This document shows, piece after piece, positions 10,284-19,086 of a stretch of 64,000 nucleotides of DNA. The DNA lies in NCBI GenBank assembly GCA_002709955.1, contig PAQY01000008.1, positions 98,145-162,144 of the forward strand, in the 5' to 3' direction. The notes beneath the pieces are model-generated. The model searched no databases and was not told the origin of the DNA. It saw only the letters and a program-made list of their open reading frames with translations. The DNA comes from Rhodospirillaceae bacterium (GTDB taxonomy: Bacteria > Pseudomonadota > Alphaproteobacteria > UBA8366 > Aestuariispiraceae). The position numbers and the translations under genes are program-made. Each line of letters starts with the position of its first letter. Within the stretch, counting starts at the first letter, position 1.

Positions 10284-10327
10284 ACCAGCGAACCGACGGC
10301 ACACGCTATTTGGATTGCCTCTGCAAT

Positions 10328-12046
10328 CTATTGTGCCAAAAGCCCCATTGTTTCTCTCTTCTGATGCCCAAACATTTCATTATGGAAACTGTGACAGGAT
10401 GTGCAGGATGTACGAACTTTGCCTTGGGCAAATTCGCCACCATGGCATGTCTGACAGACGGCCACTGACGGCAGCAACACATCCGTCGCAAGCTCACTCT
10501 CAGGGGCTGCATGACACGTCACACAGGTTCTGTCCTTGTGGGCCAGATGCGTGAACTCGCCCTTTGGTAGCCAACGTGTTTGAACCTGTACCGGGGCAAT
10601 GATCCAATCAGTCTCTGAAAGTCCGGATTCGATCTGATGGCACGTACCACAGACCCCTTTGCCATAAGGCCCGGCTATAACAGCTTTCGCCTTGGCTTCT
10701 GCCCACGCCAACCCTTCCAACCGTTCCTGTTCTGTCATCGGCGTGCCAATGATGCGGCGAACGGGTGCAGGGGTGTCTGGGGCGGTGGTTGCAAACCCTC
10801 CCCGCAGGGCCAGGGCGGCGTAGGTGTCTTCGATATACTGTTTCGCTGCATCAACGGTGCTGTGGGGCATGGCCCTGTCCAGCGCATTAGGTTCAAATTG
10901 CAGGGAATGACAGGTTGCGCAGCTCGTCTCGAATTTCGCTGGCAACATGGCAACTCCGCCGGTTTCTGCCTGATGGCAGGTGGCGCATGTCATAACCGTG
11001 CGGGTGCCTGTTGGGTTTTTGAGTCCTGCCGGGTTCATATGCTTTTTATGGGTGAACTTCAGATTGGACGTGTCAACCGGTCCAGGCACGGCACCCAATG
11101 CGACACGATTCACAGGTGTCGTTGTTGGGGCTTCAAGACCTGTCGGGTGAAATTCAGGGTGTTCAGAAAAACCTGAGACGGCATTCAAATGGCTGTCAGG
11201 GGCGATTGTCTTTATTTCAGAATGACAGCTTACGCAAAACTGCTCGCTGGACAGGACCAGATTTGCATCACCGGTATGTTCTTTATGGCAGGTGGCGCAC
11301 GACTGATCGTCCAAGGCGGCGACAGGAAAGGCGACAGGATCTGCATGGGGCCCGGCATCTTCATGGCAGGTTACGCAGGTATTGCTGCTGACCTGTTGAA
11401 AGGCGTCGGTATGACAGGTTCCGCATTCATCGCCGAAATGTGCATGAACGCTGGACATTGGTCCAGGTTGCCAAATTTTATCGGCACGGGCCAGCAAGGA
11501 TCGGGTAATTGGTGTTTCGGCGCGCTGAAACTCCGAAACATCAGTCGGCTTATCGGTCGTGTAGAACGACAGAAGAGGGGCCCCCAATCCAATTGTCAAA
11601 GTCAGGATCAACATCAACCAAGCCCATCCACGAATGGATAGGCCAGTTCGATTTTGGGTGATGTTGGAGCGTGCAATCAGTTCATCTAAATCGTTTCCAA
11701 GCGGTCGGGCATAGTCAATGCTTAACGCGCCATCCGTGTCGTCTGGCGGGTCCAGTATGACCAGGTCATAGGGTCCCATATATATATGGTCACCTGGCTT
11801 TACCGTGGCCGCGGTGTTCAAAACACCATTGAGCTGAAATTCAACGCCGGAACTGGCTTCCAGATACAGACCAGCCGGACGGTGGGTGATGTTTAGATGG
11901 TGCAGCAATACACGGGGATCGGTCAGGTGAACTTCACATTCAGCCCCCCGTCCGAAATGCAGGATTGTTGCCTCAATGATTTCATCGCGCTGGGCATAGC
12001 CGCCGCTGCGCGTCTTTTTCATCATGTGCCGAACTAGGATTTTCAT
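10328..12046 (-). CDS. FHA-like domain / transmembrane / decaheme cytochrome c fusion
   Basis: 572 residues. Residues 1-100 look like a forkhead-associated (FHA) fold: HFGRGAECEVHLTDP, then LLHHLNI, LNG and PGDHIYMGPYDLVIL. The conserved Gly-Arg, His and Asn are there, but the Ser before His is Leu, so classic phosphothreonine binding is doubtful. One membrane helix follows at about 141-160 (WAWLMLILTLTIGLGAPLLS). Ten CX2CH motifs then lie between about 208 and 560: CGTCH, CVTCH, CATCH, CVSCH, CATCH, CATCH, CGTCH, CVTCH, CQTCH, CTSCH. The layout implies a cytoplasmic sensor or docking domain tied to a periplasmic ten-haem wire. It starts 24 bases after the diheme-b gene and closes the left-going three-gene arm. 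The fusion is unusual; I know no named protein of this build. Confidence 0.85.
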   Translation of the reverse strand: MKILVRHMMKKTRSGGYAQRDEIIEATILHFGRGAECEVHLTDPRVLLHHLNITHRPAGLYLEASSGVEFQLNGVLNTAATVKPGDHIYMGPYDLVILDPPDDTDGALSIDYARPLGNDLDELIARSNITQNRTGLSIRGWAWLMLILTLTIGLGAPLLSFYTTDKPTDVSEFQRAETPITRSLLARADKIWQPGPMSSVHAHFGDECGTCHTDAFQQVSSNTCVTCHEDAGPHADPVAFPVAALDDQSCATCHKEHTGDANLVLSSEQFCVSCHSEIKTIAPDSHLNAVSGFSEHPEFHPTGLEAPTTTPVNRVALGAVPGPVDTSNLKFTHKKHMNPAGLKNPTGTRTVMTCATCHQAETGGVAMLPAKFETSCATCHSLQFEPNALDRAMPHSTVDAAKQYIEDTYAALALRGGFATTAPDTPAPVRRIIGTPMTEQERLEGLAWAEAKAKAVIAGPYGKGVCGTCHQIESGLSETDWIIAPVQVQTRWLPKGEFTHLAHKDRTCVTCHAAPESELATDVLLPSVAVCQTCHGGEFAQGKVRTSCTSCHSFHNEMFGHQKRETMGLLAQ

Positions 12047-12070
12047 TTTACTGCGCCCCTTGAGCCGCCC

Positions 12071-12913
12071 TTACCAATAGAAAAAGACGGAGAACACATG
12101 GGCGACCAATGCCCCTAGCAGTCCAATTGCCATAGGAACGTGAAAAAATAGCCATATGCGCATCAGTGTTTGCACTTGAACATCGCGCCGGGCCCGCCTG
12201 AGCAAGTTTGATTTACGAATGATCAGCGCGATGATTTTCGTTATGTTGGGGTCCAGGGCCCCCATTTCTGCATAGTCGGATTCAAGCAGGCGACGTGCTT
12301 TAGTGGTGGCGCAGTTGGGATCTGTTCCTGACAGCTTGCGGAACAAAGTGCCACCGATCCGCGTTTCTTGGGCTGCCGTCAGCAAGGCCGTTGAAAGCTC
12401 CTGAGAAACCCCTGTGCTTGATTCTCTGATTTCCTGATCGGCTTCGGCAATCTGTGCCATCATATCGCGTAACGTCAGTCCCGACCGGTTGGCGGCCATC
12501 AAACTGGGATAGCGGGCATAGATGTAAATACCAAAAACGCCGCTGAGAACCGTCAGCAGCATCAGGATATAGGCAGCGCTGTGGATGTTCCAACCCAATT
12601 GAAATCCAGAATGCAGTGTCGCCAGTATGACCAGAGCCAGACCAAAATAAACATGGGCGGACAACCAGACTTTCAATCGTGAGGGACCCAGCGAGTATTG
12701 CCGTTTGCGAACACCAAACCAGGTGAGCCACAGCACCAGGCCAGCACATATTGTTCCCAATGTGTATCCCAGCCATGTGCCGCCATTTGGGGCTTCCAAA
12801 GGCTGGTGCCAGATATATGCGATAACGGCTATGATGACACACAGAGCGGCGAGCCGAAAATATTTCAGGCCACGATGAACCAGAAAGGATTCATGAATGA
12901 TGGGGGTGTTCAT
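12071..12913 (-). CDS. integral membrane diheme cytochrome b-like protein
   Basis: 280 residues from the ATG at 12913, which overlaps the stop of the upstream gene (ATGA), so the two are translationally coupled. It has about five membrane helices. Two of them carry the HX13H spacing typical of diheme b proteins: HVYFGLALVILATLH near residue 107 and HVPMAIGLLGALVAH near the C-terminus. This predicts two stacked b haems spanning the inner membrane. A soluble, charged segment lies between them (about residues 150-245). The expected job is to pass electrons between quinone or the cytoplasmic flavin/FeS partner and the periplasmic decaheme protein encoded next. The family is not one I can name. 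Confidence 0.75.
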   Translation of the reverse strand: MNTPIIHESFLVHRGLKYFRLAALCVIIAVIAYIWHQPLEAPNGGTWLGYTLGTICAGLVLWLTWFGVRKRQYSLGPSRLKVWLSAHVYFGLALVILATLHSGFQLGWNIHSAAYILMLLTVLSGVFGIYIYARYPSLMAANRSGLTLRDMMAQIAEADQEIRESSTGVSQELSTALLTAAQETRIGGTLFRKLSGTDPNCATTKARRLLESDYAEMGALDPNITKIIALIIRKSNLLRRARRDVQVQTLMRIWLFFHVPMAIGLLGALVAHVFSVFFYW

Positions 12914-15327
12914 CGGTCGAAGTCCCCTCTGTGATCCATGACAAAGTCTATGAAGGCACGGGGTTTGACGCGAATGGCAGCCCCAGTGGGACAGGCACGA
13001 ACACAGGCTGCGCCGCCTGAGATATCCTTGCACATATCACATTTCGTTGCCTTCTTGCGGGCATCCTTTGGGGCCTTGCCTCGTTGTGACTTGTCCTCGC
13101 CGGGCCCTGACCCGGCCCCAAATAACAGCCAGGTCAGAAGCCCCGGCTTGGCGGGCGGATCTGCTGCCATTTGTATGACGCCATAGGGGCAATTGCGTTC
13201 ACAATTGCCACATCCGATACAGTCATTGGTAATAAAAACCTCTCCCTCACGATCGCGTTTGATCGCATCGGGGGGGCAATCGGCCATGCAATGAGGATGT
13301 TCACAGTGGCGACAACTGGTTGGCACATGTACCTGGGCAAAGGTCGGTCCCGCCTCGCGATCCAATCGGGATATGCCGCCATGGGTTTCCGCGCAGGCGG
13401 TTTCGCAATTGTTGCACCCGATGCACAAGGCCTCATGAATCAACAAGATATCGGTTGCTTCACCGATACCCTGTCCCATCAGGAATTCAATGATGCTGCC
13501 TGCTTCAGGACGTTCCAGCATCCGCTGTGTATCGACGATGCGTTGGCCGTATTTCTCTTTAACCTCTGCCTGCAGAACCGGGTGCTCTGCCATCAACTTT
13601 TGAAAGGCAATGCCGTCTATGCGGATTGTTTCGCAATCAACAGCCGCTGTGACAGTTGCCGTTCGGGGCAATCCTGACATCAGCGCCATTTCGCCGACAT
13701 AATTTCCCGCAGCAATATAACTCAGCACAATATCCCGCCCGGCTATTCGCTTTGAAATCAGTACCGAGCCTTTCCGGATCAAGTGAATCGAATCGCCAAC
13801 ATCACCTTCGTTGAATAACACCTGCCCCTTTTTGAAGGTCTCCAGTGTGGCCGATGCGGCCAGTTCCTGAACAGCTTCCTTGCTCAAAGACGTCGCGATA
13901 TAGGCTTGAATCTGGCGCACGATGGCTTCCTGATCCATGACGCGGCGCAGGCTTTGCACGGAGGCACGCAATTTCAGCATCGTCCGGCGAGGCGTTTCTA
14001 TCAGGATCGTATTATCAGCATTCGACAAAATCGTCGCGGATCGTGGACGCCCTGCAATCAGACCCATTTCTCCAAAAAATGCACCTGCCTCCAGGATCAC
14101 GGATTTAGAAGGGTCGGTTTCACTTAGTTGAATCCGCACAGATCCTTGGAAGATTGTAAAAACACTGTTTGTGTAGTCGCCTTTCTTGAAAACGATCTGT
14201 CCTGATCGGGGTGCCGTGATCGCAGATTCAACAATCGTTTCCCGCAGCATCAGTGGGTTCAAATCGTGGAAGATTGGCAGACGTTCCCGCACTTCCGATA
14301 AGAAGCTGTCTGTGGTGTATCCATGAACTGCCTTTAGACGGGTCTTGATCAAGGGCTCGTCTGCGGGCTCCAGCGCGTTGCCCTTGATGTATTCAATCAC
14401 CTCATAGCCCTGGTTGATCGCCTGCTTGATCAAGGGATATCCACCCAAGGCGCCAATGATATACAATCCATCTACATTTGATTCATAGGACTTGCTGACC
14501 TCTGGCAGGGCGGTACGAGACTCAGAAGGAAAAACAACACCACAGGATTCTATGAATTTGCGGGGGGGTGAGGCACCCAGACGGGCGATCACGCGATGAC
14601 AGTTAATTTTGATGTCGCCGTCGGGGGTTTCAAAGGTAATCGTGCCCTGGCTGCATTCCTTCGAATTGGAATTATAGATTGGCAGGATTCGTCCACGACC
14701 GATCTCTGCCAGGATGGCGGCCTCATTGGCTTCTTTCGCACGGGAGAATTCGTCACCCCGATTTGCTATATAAACCGTGTTATGGGTGCACAGGCCCAAC
14801 GCATTCTCAATAGCGGCATCCCCGGCCCCGATAACAACGATGGTTTCATGCTCATACTCGTTTGGGTCATCCAATTGGTATTGCAGATGGGTGGATGCCT
14901 GGGCCCCTGGGATTTGGAGCGTGTTTAGATTTCCTTGCAACCCGATTGCCAACACAACCGTTTCAGCAGCAATCACCTCGCCTGATATCAGGGTCAGTTC
15001 AAAGGCCCCGCGTGACCCGGTGATTGATTTTACTTCTGCATTGTACCTGATGTTGACGTTGTTGGTGACAAGCGCACTGTTCCAATTGGCCAAGACATCT
15101 TCCCGGCTTCCCATGGCAAACGGAATGTCTGACCGCAACGGCAATACGTCAGGCGTTGCCATGACATATTTTCCCTTTTGGAACTTATAGATAGTGTCAG
15201 ATGCATGATCCGACTTCTCTAGTAAAACATGGGAAAGTCCTATCGCCGCAGCATGGCATCCTGCACTCAACCCTGCAGGCCCCGAGCCGACAATTGCGAC
15301 CTCTACCTTGGCCGCTGTTTTTATCAA
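12910..15327 (-). CDS. FAD/NAD(P) oxidoreductase with two cNMP-binding domains and four 4Fe-4S motifs
   Basis: 805 residues, TTG start at 15327 behind a G-rich ribosome site. Residues 1-330 form a two-dinucleotide-fold flavin reductase (VGSGPAGLSAG for FAD, VVIGAGDAAIENAL for NAD(P)). It lacks the CXXC of thioredoxin reductases, so it is closer to ferredoxin-NADP reductase or YpdA types. Two cyclic-nucleotide-binding domains follow, about 350-465 and 475-595. Each has an intact phosphate-binding cassette (FFGEMGLIAGRPRSATI and YVGEMALMSGLPRTATV). The C-terminal 190 residues carry four ferredoxin cysteine groups (CIGCNNCETAC, CRHCEHPHCMADC, CIGCGNCERNC, CDMC...CVRAC). It is probably cytoplasmic and feeds or drains the membrane diheme b protein, with cAMP or cGMP as a control input. 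Confidence 0.85.
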   Translation of the reverse strand: MIKTAAKVEVAIVGSGPAGLSAGCHAAAIGLSHVLLEKSDHASDTIYKFQKGKYVMATPDVLPLRSDIPFAMGSREDVLANWNSALVTNNVNIRYNAEVKSITGSRGAFELTLISGEVIAAETVVLAIGLQGNLNTLQIPGAQASTHLQYQLDDPNEYEHETIVVIGAGDAAIENALGLCTHNTVYIANRGDEFSRAKEANEAAILAEIGRGRILPIYNSNSKECSQGTITFETPDGDIKINCHRVIARLGASPPRKFIESCGVVFPSESRTALPEVSKSYESNVDGLYIIGALGGYPLIKQAINQGYEVIEYIKGNALEPADEPLIKTRLKAVHGYTTDSFLSEVRERLPIFHDLNPLMLRETIVESAITAPRSGQIVFKKGDYTNSVFTIFQGSVRIQLSETDPSKSVILEAGAFFGEMGLIAGRPRSATILSNADNTILIETPRRTMLKLRASVQSLRRVMDQEAIVRQIQAYIATSLSKEAVQELAASATLETFKKGQVLFNEGDVGDSIHLIRKGSVLISKRIAGRDIVLSYIAAGNYVGEMALMSGLPRTATVTAAVDCETIRIDGIAFQKLMAEHPVLQAEVKEKYGQRIVDTQRMLERPEAGSIIEFLMGQGIGEATDILLIHEALCIGCNNCETACAETHGGISRLDREAGPTFAQVHVPTSCRHCEHPHCMADCPPDAIKRDREGEVFITNDCIGCGNCERNCPYGVIQMAADPPAKPGLLTWLLFGAGSGPGEDKSQRGKAPKDARKKATKCDMCKDISGGAACVRACPTGAAIRVKPRAFIDFVMDHRGDFDR

Positions 15328-16555
15328 ATTCTACCCCCCAAGATATATAACGCAGTGAGTATATGTCGGCGTGATCTATGCCGATATATCTAATTTGCTT
15401 TTAGCGTAAAATCGTCAAGAAGAATGTGTGCCTCATTGGTCTAACAGCACCTCATCCAAATATGACCTGCTGACTTGTTGTGTTTTAAAATGTGCTTATG
15501 ACTTATTGAGGGGATTCAAACGCCAGGGCTGATACATCTTAAATGTAAATCGTCTTTATAGGACGAATATAACGGAATTTTTTGTGGACAGCCGAAACGC
15601 CAAAATTGGCCATCAACTGCGCAACGCCAGCCTTAATAAGATCAATCTTAAAACTAGCGGAGGGTGAAAGTCGAAGGTCGAACCAGAAGCCATGCGCGCC
15701 GGGTTGGTGTCATATCCCATTAATAATGGCACAGAAGCGGCCGATGGAATCGGAAATACCGCTTAATTTTGTCATTTTATGCCGTTTCAATTTGTCATAG
15801 TAGTGCATTATGCCACTTAAACTTGGCACAATATTCATAGAAAAGTAAATTAATTCAATTGGTTAGATTTTACGTCAGCTTGGCACATGATGAAAACACG
15901 AACGATGTTAAACTCAGACGTCGATCCGTTGTCAGCCTTGATAACCGTCCGATCCATGATGCAAATATGAAGAAAAAGGACTGATAATTCGATCCAGATT
16001 ATCAAGCCGCAGCGTGATTTTCGGGAGTAAAAATACAGGCAACAGCATGAATTGTTATATCCGTGAATATGGAGTGCAATCGGCTCACGGAAGAATAGAC
16101 CACCGCAATTTAGGTGTCTTACGACACCAGTCGCCGTCGCACTCTGAAGTCGGATTTGGCGTATTCTGCCGACGGTCGCGTCCAGATGTGGGTCCAGATT
16201 CTGACCCGTCAGATATCCAGATCCTCTCTCTCTTGAATCATAGGCTGGTCCCTGTCTGGGAAATCAATCGGGTCTTTGGCCCGTTCGTCAAAGAAGTCCT
16301 TCCAGTATTCTCCCTCCCGAGAAATCTGAAGGCCATTTCCATACCTTGATATAAGGACAGTTGTCATATCCGATGGAAAGCCATTTCCTTCGGAATCCGA
16401 ATCATCTGACTGTCATTATCCTGAAAAATTGTCGTCTTCATAACGGTTTTCGACATATCACACCCTCCACCGGAAAATCCGGGATCGTTTTGGTAATCAG
16501 CGTCTTTGGGTGTCAGCGATTGTTGCTATATGAACATCGATCACACGCCCAGTCT
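15328..16555. other. gene-poor, probably decayed intergenic stretch
   Basis: 1.2 kb without a convincing gene. Short open frames at 15582-15800, 16014-16349 and 16361-16846 have no recognisable domain and unlikely composition. The part next to 15327 must hold the promoter of the left-going redox operon. An AT-rich block at 15764-15885 contains repeated TTTGTCAT and TATGCC/TTGGCAC motifs like the ends of a transposon. I see nothing else certain. Confidence 0.6.
15764..15832. repeat. transposon-end-like direct repeats (TTTGTCAT...TATGCC)
   Basis: Two adjacent direct units begin TTTGTCATTTTATGCCG (near 15769) and TTTGTCATAGTAG (near 15791), the second followed by TATGCCACTTAAACTTGGCA. A third, weaker CTTGGCACA lies near 15878. 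Tn7/Tn5053-type ends begin with TGTCA and carry such spaced transposase sites. No transposase of that type is next to it, so it would be an orphan end. Confidence 0.3.
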
Positions 16556-17209
16556 TCACAATACTGCCTTGCACTCGCGGGAAGACAAAGGACAAAGGCT
16601 ATTCTCACCGCCCGATGTATTCGACAGTCCAATCAGTATCCGCTGTGCGTCGGCCGGAGTCAGACCTGCAGCGGAGTAGCTCTTCTCGAAACGGTTGGCA
16701 CCGTCCTCGTCGCCGGGGAATATATTGAGATACAGCCGACGCAGTTCCTCTGGACCGCAAAGACCGAGTTCGGCCTGCATATCCACGCGGCCGGGACGGA
16801 TCAGCGCCGGGTCGAGCCGATCCGGATGGTTGGTTGTCATGAATAGCATCCGACCCTCCTGGCTGGCCGGGCCGTCGATTGCGTTGAGCAGACCGGAGAA
16901 GGAGATGCTCGAGGACGCCCCGGTGCTTTCTCGTTCGATGAACAAGGCATCGATGTCCTCCAGAACCAGCACCGCATGTTCCGGTGCGTTGCCCAGCAGC
17001 GCTACGAGCCCTGCGTCATCCAGATGCCTGTTCGTCAAATGGACGATGGCGAGTTCGAGACCCAGTTCACTCGCTATTCCGCGGATGAGGCTTGTCTTGC
17101 CGGTACCGGGCGGGCCGTGCAGGAGATAGCCGCGCCGCCAGGGTAACCCACGGCGGAGATAAAAATCCTCGTTCTCGAGGAAACGCCGCGCATCCGCCAG
17201 TACCGCATG
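16556..17209 (-). pseudogene. BCS1-like AAA ATPase, N-terminally truncated remnant
   Basis: Open frame of about 217 codons after an in-frame TAG at 17210-17212, with no good start. It holds the core of an AAA ATPase: Walker A GPPGTGKTS, Walker B region VLVLEDIDALF, then LLNAIDG, MLFMTTNHPDRLDPALIRPG and GRVD (arginine-finger region). These are hallmarks of BCS1-type AAA proteins. The N-terminal half is absent, and the last 15 residues read as unrelated tail. It lies in a decayed, IS-rich stretch and is probably non-functional. From 17213 to about 17464 I see only sequence without a recognisable gene. Confidence 0.7.
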
Positions 17210-17464
17210 CTACCCATTAAGAATGTCACTGGCCCGGACAACAGCGCCGTGCCCTGTCGGGCGACGACCAGGTCCCAGAAGGCGCAAGCCTATCAAGAAC
17301 TTAACACGGTGTTGCGTAAGATGCTGGACCCTGACACGGGGAGCGCGACCCCCGTCGAACCTTCTCTGCATCGCAAGTTATGGATTTCTTTACATTCGGC
17401 TCTTGGTTCGAATCCCGCTCGGAGTATCCGTCCTGATCAAGCGGTTTTTTGGGTCCAAGCTCGA

Positions 17465-17825
17465 TCAGCTTTGACGAGTGCGTTTGCCGTTTCGATTAAG
17501 CTTGCGCATGACGGCGGCAATAGCGACTTTTGCTGGTTTTTCCTGCGGCGCGGAGGTTTTCATACTTTGCCTTGAGGTCGGGATTGTGGCGCATGGCGAC
17601 CAGCGCCGGCATGTAGAGGGCATCTCGCAATGGCTTGCGCCCACCTCCAATGAATGCCTTGCCCTGCCATTGGCTAGATTGACGGGTGATGGGGGCTAGG
17701 CCCGCAAGACTGGCAACCTGTTTGCGTTCCAGCGTTCCAATCTCCGTTAGCAGGATCAGCATCGCAGCCGCCGTGACGGATAATGCTGGGGCGACGCTCG
17801 ACAAAGGGAAAATCAAATGCGCGCT
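17465..17825 (-). pseudogene. IS110-family transposase C-terminal fragment, frameshifted
   Basis: Fragment of a DEDD-type IS110/IS116 transposase. One frame, ending at 17496, reads GTLERKQVASLAGLAPITRQ, then GGRKPLRDALYMPALVAMRHN. This is the well-known C-terminal part, RNase-H-like domain lost. The last 25 residues (KPAKVAIAAVMRKLN) continue in a different frame down to 17465, so a frameshift lies near 17545. No N-terminal catalytic part is present. It is a dead remnant that appears to cut off the gene to its right. Confidence 0.78.
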
Positions 17826-17934
17826 CTTTGAGCTTTAGATAAGTACTGGCGTCGGGGTTTTGGCTTACCTGCTCGTGAGGCGCGCCGTCGGTGGCGTCTG
17901 GTCGCGGGCCGATGCGGGGTGTCAGTTCAAACAT
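17826..17934 (-). pseudogene. truncated start of an unknown gene, cut by the IS110 remnant
   Basis: ATG at 17934, 25 bases downstream of the LLM flavoprotein stop and on the same strand. It opens about 36 codons (MFELTPRIGPRPDATDG) and then runs into the IS110 remnant in a different frame. It may be the next gene of the flavoprotein operon, destroyed by insertion. The product is not recognisable. Confidence 0.3.
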
Positions 17935-17958
17935 TTTCAGCCTTTCTGGCTTATATGG

Positions 17959-19014
17959 TTAGGACCCCAGCGCCTTGCGGACATCCGGAGCGACGCGAGT
18001 TCCCAGAATCTCGATCGCGTTCATCAAGGATTTGTGATCGAGCCGCCCAATTGCCATCTGAATGGTAATCCGGGTAAAGCCGAAAATTTCATGATGGGCG
18101 AGGATCTTGTCGGTCAGCTCTGCGGGTCCGCCCACGAACAACGCGCCGCTGGGGCCGCTCATGGTATCAAACTGTTCACGGGTTGCGGGGGGCCATCCGC
18201 GTTCTGCGCCAAGGCGCGTCATGACCTCGTTATGGGGGTCACTGTAAATATCGCGGGCAGCTTGACTGGTTTCAGCCACAAACCCATGCACATTCAGTGA
18301 GGTTTCAAGGCTGGCCGGGTCGTGCCCCGCCTTGCTCGCGGCAGCGCGGTAAAGATCGAACAAAGGCGCAAACCGCACTGGTTCCCCACCAATTATGCCA
18401 AGCGCAAGGGGCAGGCCAAGTTTTCCGGCCCGCACCGCAGATTGCGGGGTGCCGCCTACGCCCAGCCAGATCGGCAGCTTGCCCCGATAGGGACGTGGAT
18501 AGACGCCCTGATGATTGACCGCAGGCAAATGCTTCGTGCGGGGCCAACTTATGTGTTCGGCATCGTTCACCGCCATCAATAGCTGGAGTTTTTCGGCAAA
18601 AAGGCCGTCGTAATCATCCAACGCATGACCAAACAGCGGAAAGGATTCAAAAAAGGCACCGCGCCCGACCATGATCTCGGCGCGCCCCTGGGTCAGGTTG
18701 TCCAGCATCGAAAACTGTTGAAAGACGCGGATCGGATCATCGGAACTCAGCACTGTAACGGCGCTGGAAAGGCGGATATTCTTGGTTTGCATAGCCGCCG
18801 CTGCCAGCGACATCGCGGGATTTGAAACCGCATAATCGGGGCGGTGATGTTCGCCAACGCCGAACCAATCCAACCCGACCTGATCGGCCAGCACGATTTC
18901 CTCAACCAGATTGCGCAGTCTTTGCGAAGGGCTGATGCTGCCGTCCCGGCCAGTGTCCGATTCGGCGCCCGATTCAGCGCCCGATTCAGCGAATGTGTAT
19001 ATTCCAATTTGCAC
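17959..19014 (-). CDS. LLM-class flavin-dependent oxidoreductase
   Basis: 351 residues, GTG start at 19014 with AAGAAGG upstream. Luciferase-like TIM-barrel monooxygenase: IVLADQVGLDWFGVGEHH near residue 40, SSAVTVLSSDDPIRVFQQF near 85, GRAEIMVGRGAFFESF near 112. These fit FMN-dependent enzymes of this superfamily; substrates vary widely. Residues 10-20 contain a small coded repeat (GAESGAES) from 2.5 copies of a 12-base direct repeat at 18964-18991. This lies in the N-terminal strand region and may be a recent expansion. First of a row of left-going redox genes divergent from an HxlR regulator. Confidence 0.88.
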   Translation of the reverse strand: MQIGIYTFAESGAESGAESDTGRDGSISPSQRLRNLVEEIVLADQVGLDWFGVGEHHRPDYAVSNPAMSLAAAAMQTKNIRLSSAVTVLSSDDPIRVFQQFSMLDNLTQGRAEIMVGRGAFFESFPLFGHALDDYDGLFAEKLQLLMAVNDAEHISWPRTKHLPAVNHQGVYPRPYRGKLPIWLGVGGTPQSAVRAGKLGLPLALGIIGGEPVRFAPLFDLYRAAASKAGHDPASLETSLNVHGFVAETSQAARDIYSDPHNEVMTRLGAERGWPPATREQFDTMSGPSGALFVGGPAELTDKILAHHEIFGFTRITIQMAIGRLDHKSLMNAIEILGTRVAPDVRKALGS

Positions 19015-19086
19015 GAAGTGGCCTTCTTTAGGGCGGGCTTTAGGGCGGGGGCGAATGGCTCGCCCCCACAGATATGTTTGTGAATT

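Noticed and set aside
16014-16846. Two open frames in the gene-poor stretch
   Set aside because: No domain or coding-like composition; the second runs antisense over the AAA remnant.
17400-17430. GGTTCGAATCCCGC looks like a tRNA T arm
   Set aside because: No matching acceptor, D or anticodon arms around it, and it is not a copy of the tRNA-Ser end.
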